Source: Pseudomonadota bacterium (GTDB taxonomy: Bacteria > Pseudomonadota > Alphaproteobacteria > Acetobacterales > Acetobacteraceae). From it: a stretch of 6,937 nt of DNA. Shown here piece by piece: positions 1-5,910 of this stretch; within the stretch, counting starts at the first letter, position 1, and each line of letters starts with the position of its first letter. Position numbers and translations under genes: made by a program. The stretch spans positions 1-6,937 of the forward strand of contig JAJZEG010000014.1 of assembly GCA_021828605.1 (NCBI GenBank). Direction: 5' to 3'. The notes below the pieces were generated by a model. The model saw only the letters and a list, made by a program, of their open reading frames with translations, was not told where the DNA came from and did no database searches.

Positions 1-873
1 GCGCGGGATCGGCGGGTGCGGCCTGGGCGGGATGATAAAATCCTTGCCGATTGGAATGGGTTGGCGATTGCGGCGCTCGTGCGCGCGAGTGCGGTGTTTG
101 GGCGCGCTGAGTGGTTGGCGGCGGCGTGGTCGGCCTATCGGGCGGTGCAGGCGGCGCTGGGGGGGGCGGATGGGCGGTTTGGCCATGCGTTCCGGCGTGG
201 GGTGGTCTCGGCGGTGGGGCTGCTCGATGATCAGGCGGCGATGCTGCGCGCGATGCTCGCTTTGTATCAGGCGAGCGGGGATGAAGGCTTGATGGCGGCG
301 GTGCGTCGCGGGCTGGCGGTGACGGAGGCGCGGTTTGGTGATCAGCGCGGCGGGTTTTATCTGGTCGCGGATGATGCGGAGGATTTGCCGGGTGGGCTGC
401 GCCCGCATGGCGGGTTTGATGGGGTGACGCCCGGCGGTGCGGGGCTGATGGCGGAGGTGTATGCGACGCTGTTTCTGCTGACCGGTGAGGATGTTTTTCG
501 CGCGCGTGCGGAACAGGTTATTGCGACCATGACCGGGGAGACGCGGATGTTATCGGCCTATCCAACGATGTTGGTGGCGGCGCGGATGATTGAGGCCGGC
601 GGGTGCGTGGTGATTGTGGGTGATCCGGCGCGTGAGGATTTCGGCGCGCTGCATCAGGCGGCGTTACGCGGCTTTGATCCGGCTTTGGTGGTGTTGCCGG
701 TGGGCGATGCGATCGGGTTGACGGTGGGGCATCCGGCTTTTGGCAAGGCGGCCTCGGCGGATGGGCAGGCGGCGGCATATGTGTGCCGGGCGCAGGTTTG
801 TGCGCCGCCGGTTTATCGGGTGGCGGATTTGGTTTCGTTGGTTGGGCAGCCAGGCGCAGGGGGTGCGCACTGA
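1..873 (+). CDS. YyaL/DUF255 family protein (SSP411-like), C-terminal part, 5' end outside window
   Basis: The reading frame is already open at base 1, so this is the C-terminal portion (about 290 residues) of a protein whose relatives are roughly 650-700 residues long. The family has an N-terminal thioredoxin-like domain (not in the window) followed by a six-hairpin-glycosidase-like alpha/alpha toroid, which is the part seen here. Family landmarks visible are RDDKILADWNGLAIAAL near the left edge, DGRFGHAFRRG, LLDDQAAMLRAMLALYQ, the segment GGFDGVTPGGAGLMAEVYAT, and the C-terminal AAYVCRAQVCAPPVY with its paired cysteines. The GTG at 16 lies inside the conserved RxxPxRDDKIL stretch and is not a credible start. 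The biochemical function of bacterial members is not established; annotations such as thioredoxin domain-containing protein or N-acylglucosamine 2-epimerase-like reflect fold only. Codon use is very G+C-rich, typical of the window's native genes. Identification is firm, function is not. Confidence 0.93.
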   Translation, partial: ARDRRVRPGRDDKILADWNGLAIAALVRASAVFGRAEWLAAAWSAYRAVQAALGGADGRFGHAFRRGVVSAVGLLDDQAAMLRAMLALYQASGDEGLMAAVRRGLAVTEARFGDQRGGFYLVADDAEDLPGGLRPHGGFDGVTPGGAGLMAEVYATLFLLTGEDVFRARAEQVIATMTGETRMLSAYPTMLVAARMIEAGGCVVIVGDPAREDFGALHQAALRGFDPALVVLPVGDAIGLTVGHPAFGKAASADGQAAAYVCRAQVCAPPVYRVADLVSLVGQPGAGGAH

Positions 874-1110
874 GGCGATGTTGGTCTGTGCTCGGGCCGG
901 TGCTTTGTTCGGGTGGGCGGCTGAGTCGGGCGAGCGTGGTTGTGCGACGCTGGTCTACCGGGCGCGGCGGGTGGGCACTGAGGCGATATGGGATGCTGTG
1001 TTCGGGCGGGTTCGGCGTTGGCTGGTTTGGTGCGTCTGGTTGCGGCTCGGGTTTTGGAGTTTGGGTTTTGTCTCGGATAGGCAGTTAAGGGATAGGGCAG
1101 TGGGCACGAG
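861..1110 (+). repeat. Imperfect direct repeat in the spacer after the YyaL gene
   Basis: Copy A (861-897) and copy B (969-1007) share an exact 13-mer, GCACTGAGGCGAT (867-879 and 975-987, 108 bp apart), inside a longer imperfect match running from GGGTG to CTGTGYTCGGGC. A weaker third match begins GTGGGCAC at 1100. Copy A overlaps the last codons of the YyaL gene. The spacer 874-1166 (293 bp) contains no gene I can support: it is G-rich on the plus strand and therefore short of stop codons in several frames, but nothing in it resembles a protein family. The repeat may be a decayed local duplication or a low-complexity by-product of strong G bias. Confidence 0.4.
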
Positions 1111-1166
1111 CGAAATTTGGCGCCGATGCTGAGCGTGGATTGGGATGGTGAGGCGCACGGGGATGC

Positions 1167-1712
1167 GTGCGGTGGGGTGCTTGGTTGACCAGGCCTGATC
1201 CGTATCTGGTTGTGTTTAGCGGGCTGCCGGGCACCGGCAAGACGGTGATTGCGAAGGGCCTGGCGGGGGCTTTGGGGCTGGTTTATCTGCGGATTGATAC
1301 GATTGAGCAGGCGCTGATCCGAGCCGGGATCGAGCGGGTCGGGGCGGCGGGTTATGCGGTGGCTAACGCCTTGGCGGAGGAGAGTCTCCGGCTGGGGCGG
1401 TCGTTGGTGGCGGATTGTGTTAATCCGGTGCGCGAAAGCCGAATCGGATGGCGCGCGGTGGCGGAGCGTGCTTCGGCGCGGTTGGTGGAAATCCACTTGA
1501 TGTGCAGTGATCGGGCGGAGCATCGGCGGCGGGTTGAAAGGCGGTTGCCCGATATTCCGGGGCATGTATTGCCGGGTTGGGATGCGGTGCTGGCGCATGA
1601 GTTTGAACCGCGTGATGATGATGATTGCTTGGTGGTTGATACCGCACGCTCGTCGGTGATGGAGTCGGTTGAGCGATGTGTGGATTATGTTCGGCTTGGG
1701 TTGAGCCGTTAA
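1167..1712 (+). CDS. AAA_33-type P-loop ATPase / predicted kinase
   Basis: This is a 181-residue P-loop protein of the predicted-kinase group (AAA_33, COG0645-like), small soluble phosphotransferases of mostly unknown substrate. The Walker A motif GLPGTGKT lies at residues 19-26 after a hydrophobic strand (YLVVFS). RIDTIEQAL (42-50) occupies the place of the acidic residue that follows strand 2 in such kinases. VADCVNP (81-87) resembles the second strand of this group. HRRRVERR (119-126) is an arginine-rich lid-like segment, and DIPGHVLPGWDAVL follows it. Length suits a single-domain member. The start is uncertain: GTG 1167 is the first possible codon after an in-frame TGA at 1149, but a GGGG at 1174-1177 sits better spaced for a TTG at 1185, which would remove six residues and still precede the first strand. 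The gene follows the YyaL gene by 293 bp, so co-transcription is not evident. Substrate is unknown; a metabolite or nucleoside kinase, or an antibiotic phosphotransferase-like role, are both possible. Confidence 0.85.
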   Translation: MRWGAWLTRPDPYLVVFSGLPGTGKTVIAKGLAGALGLVYLRIDTIEQALIRAGIERVGAAGYAVANALAEESLRLGRSLVADCVNPVRESRIGWRAVAERASARLVEIHLMCSDRAEHRRRVERRLPDIPGHVLPGWDAVLAHEFEPRDDDDCLVVDTARSSVMESVERCVDYVRLGLSR

Positions 1713-2137
1713 TTCGACGAGGCGGCGATCTGGCGGTTGGCCGTGAGCGGGTCAATCGGTTCTTCCAGAGTATTTCATCACATGATGAGAAACACTTTGC
1801 TCATATTTGGACGAACAATAATCATCCGACTGGACTCTTGCGATTCCACTCAGGTGGTCATTGCTTGTCTGATGAAATCTCTGCCGATTGGGCGATAGTG
1901 GTCCACCGTCAACGGGTGGCTACCCGCTGACGGTGGAGGGGTCGGATCGTGATGTTGCTGGCTGTTCGCAGAGCCGAACTAGAGTTTGATCGCCCCGTGC
2001 CATGAATTCTAAAAGATCCAAACCCGACGATCAGGTTTTCAACAGTTGGAGATTCAAAATGGCGTTTGACAGCGCCTTTTTAGGTCTGCACATCCAGAAT
2101 GGTACAACGCCGAATAATTGATCCGGAGGAGGCGCTT
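1713..2137. other. Long intergenic region, more A+T-rich than neighbouring native genes
   Basis: These 425 bp contain no gene I can support. From about 1770 the composition changes from the G-rich sequence on the left to a much more A+T-rich one, and this continues into the VOC gene (row 2161-2220 has 23 G+C of 60, against 44 of 60 in row 181-240). The frame open from 1676 to 1930 and a 38-codon frame at 1782-1898 match nothing I recognise. The one clear structure is the hairpin at 1903-1936. I could not find terminal inverted repeats or a transposase fragment, so an insertion-sequence remnant is only a suspicion. A TTGACA at 2066-2071 could be a -35 box for the VOC gene, but no acceptable -10 box lies at the right distance. 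Confidence 0.5.
1902..1937. repeat. Strong inverted repeat (16-bp arms, 4-base loop)
   Basis: The left arm TCCACCGTCAACGGGT (1902-1917) and right arm ACCCGCTGACGGTGGA (1922-1937) are complementary except at one position (A1912 against C1927). The loop is GGCT. In a minus-strand transcript the single mismatch becomes a G-U wobble, so the RNA stem would be unbroken; in a plus-strand transcript it is an A-C mismatch. No T-tract follows on either side, so it is not a classical intrinsic terminator. It lies about 190 bp after the ATPase gene stop and 200 bp before the VOC gene. It could be a transcript-stabilising or terminating hairpin, a repeated intergenic palindrome, or an end of a lost mobile element. 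Confidence 0.7.
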
Positions 2138-2560
2138 ATGGGAACACGATCAAAGCTTGTGCCTGAATTTTTGGTCACAAATCTTGCCACAAGTTTACAT
2201 TTCTGGTCGAAAATTCTTGGTTTCTCGGTTGCTTATGATCGACCTGAGAATGGCTTTGCATACCTCGATTTGGACGGCGCACAGATCATGTTGGAACAAC
2301 GCGATGAGGCTGAACGACAATGGGTGACCGGGCCACTGGAAGCCCCGCTCGGTCGGGGGATTAACTTCCAGATCGAAATGCCCGCGATCAGCCCAATAAT
2401 TGAACGACTGAGGCTAGCGAGCTGGCCATTATTTATGGCTCCTGAAGAAAAATGGTATCGAGTTGGCAACGCGGAGGTCGGCCAGCGACAGTTTCTAGTG
2501 CTGGACCCGGATGGGTATTTACTGCGCTTGGTTATGAGTCTGGGTGAGCAGGTTGCGTAA
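2138..2560 (+). CDS. VOC family protein, bleomycin-resistance-like
   Basis: This is a 140-residue protein of the vicinal oxygen chelate (glyoxalase/bleomycin resistance/dioxygenase) superfamily, normally a dimer of two beta-alpha-beta-beta-beta modules. The first module is seen as LVPEFLVTNLATSLHFW, then LGFSVAYDRPE, then FAYLDLDGAQIMLEQ (40-54). The second is GINFQIEMPAI (74-84) with the final strands in FLVLDPDGYLLRLVMSLGE (119-137), a signature of the antibiotic-binding branch. The usual metal ligands of glyoxalase I are not evident, consistent with a binding or sequestering protein like Ble rather than a lyase, though this is inference. The start is ATG 2138, preceded by an excellent GGAGGAGG ribosome-binding site (2125-2132); an upstream in-frame GTG at 2099 lacks such a site. 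The gene is more A+T-rich than most neighbours, which hints at separate acquisition. It ends 19 bp from the convergent marR stop, so it is not in that regulator's operon. Confidence 0.9.
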   Translation: MGTRSKLVPEFLVTNLATSLHFWSKILGFSVAYDRPENGFAYLDLDGAQIMLEQRDEAERQWVTGPLEAPLGRGINFQIEMPAISPIIERLRLASWPLFMAPEEKWYRVGNAEVGQRQFLVLDPDGYLLRLVMSLGEQVA

Positions 2561-2579
2561 CCCAACTTAACCGAGCGGC

Positions 2580-3083
2580 TCAAACATAGTGTCCGCCGAC
2601 AAGGTTATCTTGATTAGGCTTGAATGACGCGCCTGCTGATTTCGCGGCCATCGCTAACGCGGCCATGGCCTGCTTGATTGGTCGGATATTGTCGTCGCCT
2701 AAATGGTGGGCGAGCTCTGTCCTCGCTTGTTCCCAGGCTGGGACCGCCGCGAGCAACAGTTGATTGCCCGATTGCGTTAGAGTTAGGCGTTTTCCGCCAC
2801 GACCCCTTCCGCCGGTTGCGCGAATTAATCCCCGGCGCTCCAGGGTGCGCATGTTTCGGCTCAGGGTGGTTGCGTCAATCCCCGCTTTGTCCGCGAGATC
2901 GCCGAGTGTTGCTCCCTCCGAGGATCCGATGCCCACGAGGAGACTAAATTGTTCGGCGGTCAGTTCGAGCGGTTTGAAACAACGATTGTAATAGCGGGTG
3001 AGGGCGCGTGCGGTGGCGCGCGCCTGAAAGCCCGGACATTCGGCGGCGATGGTTTTCAAAGCTTCGGGGGCACACCTGTTCAT
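2580..3083 (-). CDS. MarR-family transcriptional regulator
   Basis: This 167-residue winged-helix regulator is of MarR type; such proteins act as dimers and usually repress an adjacent divergent gene until a small ligand or oxidant releases them. The N-terminal dimerisation helices (about 1-37) lead into LTAEQFSLLVGI (41-52), GATLGDLADKAGID (57-70), the recognition helix ATTLSRNMRTLERRGLI (71-87), and a Gly/Arg-rich wing (89-98) followed by KRLTLTQSGNQLL. C-terminal dimerisation helices occupy about 113-150. Cysteines at 4, 16 and 35 lie in or next to the dimerisation helices and could permit redox sensing, which is speculation. ATG 3083 has an AGGGG ribosome-binding site six bases upstream. 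The gene is divergent from the DUF1330/TPMT pair across 62 bp with a palindrome over both promoters, so autoregulation and control of that pair are likely. Family assignment is firm. Confidence 0.93.
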   Translation of the reverse strand: MNRCAPEALKTIAAECPGFQARATARALTRYYNRCFKPLELTAEQFSLLVGIGSSEGATLGDLADKAGIDATTLSRNMRTLERRGLIRATGGRGRGGKRLTLTQSGNQLLLAAVPAWEQARTELAHHLGDDNIRPIKQAMAALAMAAKSAGASFKPNQDNLVGGHYV

Positions 3084-3093
3084 ATTTTTCCCC

Positions 3094-3122
3094 TGGACAA
3101 CGCGGCTGGCGTAAAATATTGT
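3094..3122 (+). promoter_or_regulatory. Predicted promoter of the DUF1330-TPMT unit
   Basis: A -35-like TGGACA (3094-3099) and a -10-like TATTGT (3117-3122) are separated by exactly 17 bp. Transcription would begin near 3129 and reach the GGAG ribosome-binding site at 3135-3138 after a short leader. The -10 box overlaps the palindromic operator candidate. This is prediction from sequence only. Confidence 0.5.
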
Positions 3123-3134
3123 ATATGCATTATT
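3115..3134. promoter_or_regulatory. Candidate MarR operator, 20-bp imperfect palindrome
   Basis: AATATTGTAT followed directly by ATGCATTATT pairs at 8 of 10 positions across the dyad. Size and A+T content resemble known MarR-family operators, which are typically 16-20 bp dyads placed over a -10 region. It covers the -10 boxes of both divergent promoters, so one dimer bound here could repress both transcripts. The assignment rests on position and symmetry; no binding data exist. Confidence 0.55.
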
Positions 3135-3145
3135 GGAGATGTCCA
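3118..3145 (-). promoter_or_regulatory. Predicted promoter of the marR gene
   Basis: On the minus strand TGGACA (3145-3140) and TACAAT (3123-3118, five of six consensus bases) are separated by 16 bp, giving a start near 3111 and a leader of about 28 bases before the AGGGG site and ATG 3083. It faces and overlaps the plus-strand promoter, and both -35 boxes have the same sequence in opposite orientation. Confidence 0.5.
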
Positions 3146-3436
3146 GTGCCCGCTTATGTCCATATCAATTTGCGTGTCATTGATCCGGTTAAGCAAGCGG
3201 CCCTCGCGCCGCGCTTTCAGGCGGCTTTGTACGCGGCGGGTGGGCGGATTTTGCATTTTGGTCCGGTTGCGCAGGTTCTTGAGGGCGATGAGACGCCGCT
3301 GCCGCTGGCGGGTGTGTTTGAATTTCCGACGCTTGAGCAGGCGCTTAACTTCTATAATTCCGAGACCTATGCACCGATCAAGGCCGAGCGGCGCGACGCG
3401 CAGCAGGCACGCATGTTCGTGGTGGACACGGGTTAG
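3146..3436 (+). CDS. DUF1330 family protein
   Basis: This 96-residue protein belongs to DUF1330, a dimeric ferredoxin-like (alpha/beta barrel) fold of unknown biochemical function. The N-terminal MPAYVHINLRVIDP, the AAGGRILHFGP turn (31-40), the strand LAGVFEFPTLEQALNFYNS (54-72) with its following YAPIKAERRDAQQARMFVV match the usual pattern and length. The start is GTG 3146: it puts the family's typical MPAYV at the N-terminus and has GGAG at 3135-3138 seven bases upstream. The frame is open further upstream to 3008, but that part runs through the promoter region and the 5' end of marR. It precedes the TPMT-like gene by 16 bp and is almost certainly co-transcribed with it. Confidence 0.9.
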   Translation: MPAYVHINLRVIDPVKQAALAPRFQAALYAAGGRILHFGPVAQVLEGDETPLPLAGVFEFPTLEQALNFYNSETYAPIKAERRDAQQARMFVVDTG

Positions 3437-3452
3437 CGGTTGGAGGTGGCTC

Positions 3453-4091
3453 ATGGACCAGGATTTTTGGCTCGCGCGGTGGCGCAATAACCAGATTGGC
3501 TTTCACGAAGGGGAGCCGAATGCGCTGCTGGTGGCGCATTTTGCGGCGCTTGGCGTGCCGCCGGGGGGTCGGGTGTTTGTGCCGCTTTGCGGTAAAAGCT
3601 GCGATATCGGCTGGCTTTGCGATCAGGGTTATCGGGTTGTCGGTGTCGAACTGAGCCGACACGCGGTCGAGCAGCTTTTTGCGGTGATGGGGCTGACACC
3701 GGTCACGGCATCGGTGGGACGGTTGGAACGATTCGAGGCTGGCGGCGTTCGCATTTTCGTTGGCGATATTTTCGATCTGGACCGGGAGATACTGGGACCG
3801 GCCGATGCCGTGTATGATCGCGCCGCGCTGGTAGCCTTGCCGCTTTCGCTCCGTGAGCGATATGCCGCGCATCTTGTGGCCATCAGTCATGCTGCGCCGC
3901 AATTACTGGTGACCTTCGCGTATGATCAGACCCGCCAATCGGGTCCGCCATTTTCGGTGGAAGAATCGGATATTCAAGCGTATTATGGCCGGCGGTATCG
4001 ATTGGATCGCGTGGCGGTGCGGGAGGTTCCTGGCGGGATTAAGGGTGTTTGTCCGGCGCAGGAGAGTGTTTGGTTGTTACGGTCGCGCTGA
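3453..4091 (+). CDS. tpm: Thiopurine S-methyltransferase (TPMT) family protein
   Basis: This 212-residue cytosolic SAM-dependent methyltransferase has the usual bacterial TPMT length. The N-terminal FWLARWRNNQIGFHEGEPN (5-23) is the family's conserved substrate/cofactor-binding opening. VFVPLCGKSCDIGWL (41-55) followed by VVGVELSRHAV (62-72) is SAM-binding motif I and the acidic strand end. VGDIFDL (103-109) is the next cofactor-contacting segment, VYDRAALVALP (120-130) and ERYAAHL the family-specific stretch, and PPFSVEESDI (165-174) the C-terminal signature. Bacterial relatives methylate thiopurines and selenium or tellurium compounds, and some confer tellurite resistance; the natural substrate here is unknown. 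ATG 3453 has GGAGG at 3442-3446. An apparent longer frame back to 2949 is antisense read-through of marR and is not part of the protein. It is the second gene after DUF1330 and probably under MarR control. The symbol is given by family only. Confidence 0.93.
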   Translation: MDQDFWLARWRNNQIGFHEGEPNALLVAHFAALGVPPGGRVFVPLCGKSCDIGWLCDQGYRVVGVELSRHAVEQLFAVMGLTPVTASVGRLERFEAGGVRIFVGDIFDLDREILGPADAVYDRAALVALPLSLRERYAAHLVAISHAAPQLLVTFAYDQTRQSGPPFSVEESDIQAYYGRRYRLDRVAVREVPGGIKGVCPAQESVWLLRSR

Positions 4092-4212
4092 TGGCTGGTG
4101 GTGGGTGCGATTGATATCATCGTATGACAGGAATTTCGGAAATCATGGGTCGAAATGAGCATTGACGGCTCAATCGTTCGCGGATCGGTTAGAGCGCGTG
4201 GTCGGCGCATTT

Positions 4213-5010
4213 TTAGTGTTGGTGATCAACTGCTTTGCTGAGCAAGGGCCATTTGCGTAATCCAAACCGGTCCAGGCGGAACCGCAGGGCGGTGTCGAGG
4301 ACGCCGAAACCATAGATCACCGAGCGTTGGAAATTGATCGAGGAGGCTTCCTTGAAATAGCGGGTTGGGCAGGAGATTTCGCCGAAGCGGAATCCCGCGT
4401 GAACCGCCATCGCTACCATTTGGTTATCGAACACGAAATCATCCGAGCAGCGATCGAGCGGCAGCCGCTCGAGGACGCTGCGTGACCAGGCGCGATAGCC
4501 GGTGTGATATTCCGAGAGTTTCTGACCCAGAAGGATATTTTCGACCAGGGTCAATCCCCGGTTTGCGATATATTTCCAGAGTGGCATGCCGCCCGCAAGA
4601 GCGCCACCGCTGAGAATCCGTGAGCCCAGTACCGCGTCATAATGGCCGGACACAATCATCGACGCCATCGCCGGAATCAGCCGCGGGGAATATTGATAGT
4701 CAGGGTGCAGCATCACCACGAGATCGGCGCCGCGCTCCAGCGCTGCGGCGTAGCAGGTTTTCTGGTTGGCGCCGTAGCCCCGGTTATGCGCATGTTTGAT
4801 CGTGTGCAGACCGAGTGATTGCGCGAGTTGCACGGTGTCATCGCCGCTTGCGTCATCGGTCAGGATCAGATCATCGACGATGTCGCGGTCGATTTCCTCA
4901 ACGGTCCTAACCAGAGTACGGGCTGCATTATAGGCGGGCAACACCACCGCGATACGCCGACCTAACAGCATGGATGGCGCACCGTCGCCAGGCGATGATA
5001 AGCCACACAT
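4213..5010 (-). CDS. Family 2 glycosyltransferase (DPM1/DPG-synthase-like)
   Basis: This is a 265-residue GT-A fold glycosyltransferase, likely transferring a sugar from a nucleotide donor to a lipid carrier or envelope glycan at the cytoplasmic membrane face. The fold begins with IAVVLPAYNAARTLVRTVEEI (20-40), then DDLILTDDASGDDT (46-59) for nucleotide binding, NRGYGANQKTCYAAALERGAD (76-96), and VVMLHPDYQY (98-107), where HPDYQY takes the place of the common DxDGQ metal-binding motif. EYHTGYRAWSR (167-177) and SDDFVFDNQM (189-198) supply the acceptor/catalytic region, and TRYFKEASSINFQRSVIYG (216-234) is characteristic of this subgroup. No C-terminal membrane helices are seen, unlike many dolichyl-phosphate-sugar synthases. 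ATG 5010 is used, but ATG 4971 (residue 14, MLLGRRIAVVLPAYN) is equally credible because neither has a clear ribosome-binding site and the first 13 residues are not family-like. The neighbour is a divergent broken membrane-protein gene. Confidence 0.9.
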   Translation of the reverse strand: MCGLSSPGDGAPSMLLGRRIAVVLPAYNAARTLVRTVEEIDRDIVDDLILTDDASGDDTVQLAQSLGLHTIKHAHNRGYGANQKTCYAAALERGADLVVMLHPDYQYSPRLIPAMASMIVSGHYDAVLGSRILSGGALAGGMPLWKYIANRGLTLVENILLGQKLSEYHTGYRAWSRSVLERLPLDRCSDDFVFDNQMVAMAVHAGFRFGEISCPTRYFKEASSINFQRSVIYGFGVLDTALRFRLDRFGLRKWPLLSKAVDHQH

Positions 5011-5026
5011 CTATTCAAGCTGTTGA

Positions 5027-5881
5027 AATTTTCGCCGGGCGATTAACGTCGGCGCTCTGCTGACGCGCGATGCGTTGCCGCACCCGAAATTGCGGCTTCT
5101 CGCGCTTATTATTTTCACCTTGGTGATCTGTTCAAAACCACCTTATGGGCTGTTATTATTCGCCGCCGCCGTGCCGCTGGGCGCTCCCCGACTGATCCGC
5201 CGCTTCGGTTGGCTTGCGTTGTTAGCGATGCCGCCGCTGCTCTGGGTCGCGGTGATGGCGCGTGTCTCGCTGGTGCCCTATTACACGACGCCGTACCATC
5301 CAGGATCGCCCTGGCCGGGATCGCGCTCAATTATGCTCGATTCAACCAATGCGGCGGATAATTTGCGCGTCCTGTTAGCCCATCCGGCAGCGATTTTACG
5401 CCTACCCTGGCAGTTTCTGGTGCTTGACTCCTCCAATATTGTTCGCTCGGCTATCGGCATGCTTGGTTGGTTGCAAATCCCGTTGCATCATTGGCAGTAT
5501 CAGGGCTGGGACATTGCGGTCCCGGCTGCTCTGGTCGCGGGTTTGGCGGCGAAAAGTGCGCCGCAGGTGAAGATCGGTGATGCGGCGTTTATCGTGATGC
5601 TGGTGATTGTTAGTGTTGTCGCGATGGAGCTGGCGCTGTATCTGAGCTGGACCAGGGTGGGTGAGCCGGTGATTAGTGGACCGTCCGGGCGTTATTACTT
5701 GTTGTTTCTGCCATTTCTGATGCTGGCGATCCCACGATGGGGCGGAAAAATTGACGCGCTGATCAGGGTCGACGGGGCCGCGTCGTTAGTGGAGTTCGCC
5801 TTTACGCTTCCAGCGATGATCATGGCGGTGCTCGATATCTATTATTTGCCCGCGCTGGTGGCGAAGATATTTCAGACGTGA
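5027..5881 (+). pseudogene. DUF2142-type membrane protein, N-terminally truncated
   Basis: The frame encodes a hydrophobic protein resembling the C-terminal half of DUF2142 family polytopic membrane proteins (often more than 400 residues), which are found in envelope-glycan loci and are of uncertain function. Counting from TTG 5075 as residue 1, likely membrane segments lie at about 7-33 (with the family-like SKPPYGLL), 44-64, 147-160, 170-192, 205-222 and 236-262, and GPSGRYYLLFLPF (202-214) is a family hallmark. The only start near the left end is TTG 5075, without a clear ribosome-binding site. The frame is open back to TGA 5024-5026, and the upstream codons (INVGALLTRDALPHP) still look like family sequence, so the gene was probably cut between the glycosyltransferase start and about 5040. 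Loss of roughly the first 150-200 residues would remove the first transmembrane helices. A functional short protein cannot be excluded. Confidence 0.7.
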
Positions 5882-5910
5882 GGACGCTGGGATGATAAGG
5901 GATGAGATGA

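Noticed and set aside
813..1598. Long minus-strand open frame (261 codons)
   Set aside because: It lies antisense to the ATPase gene and the spacer, is rich in Pro/Arg/Gln as expected from the complement of G-rich coding DNA, and matches no family.
1782..1898. 38-codon plus frame (ATGATG start) just before the hairpin
   Set aside because: It has no good ribosome-binding site or family resemblance and is short enough to be chance in A+T-richer DNA; only the position before the hairpin made it worth noting.
1676..1930. 84-codon plus frame overlapping the ATPase gene end
   Set aside because: It overlaps the real gene in another frame, lacks a ribosome-binding site and has no recognisable domain; the tail ends inside the hairpin.
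2062..2081. GGCG-8 nt-CGCC followed by five T, terminator-like upstream of the VOC gene
   Set aside because: The stem is only four base pairs and there is no upstream gene within 300 bp for it to terminate.
2066..2100. TTGACA as a promoter for the VOC gene
   Set aside because: The -35 match is perfect, but no acceptable -10 box lies 16-19 bp downstream; the nearest candidate is 23 bp away.
2949..3452. Upstream in-frame extension of the TPMT gene
   Set aside because: The extension runs antisense through marR and over the DUF1330 gene in another frame; the TPMT family N-terminus begins at ATG 3453 with a good ribosome-binding site.
3378..3902. Minus-strand frame of 174 codons under the TPMT gene
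   Set aside because: It is antisense to a clear family gene with intact motifs, and its translation has the Arg/Pro/His-rich character of a shadow frame.
4194..4214. GCGC-7 nt-GCGC followed by A and five T, terminator-like after the TPMT gene
   Set aside because: A four-base-pair stem is too weak to call, and the T-run overlaps the stop codon of the convergent glycosyltransferase.
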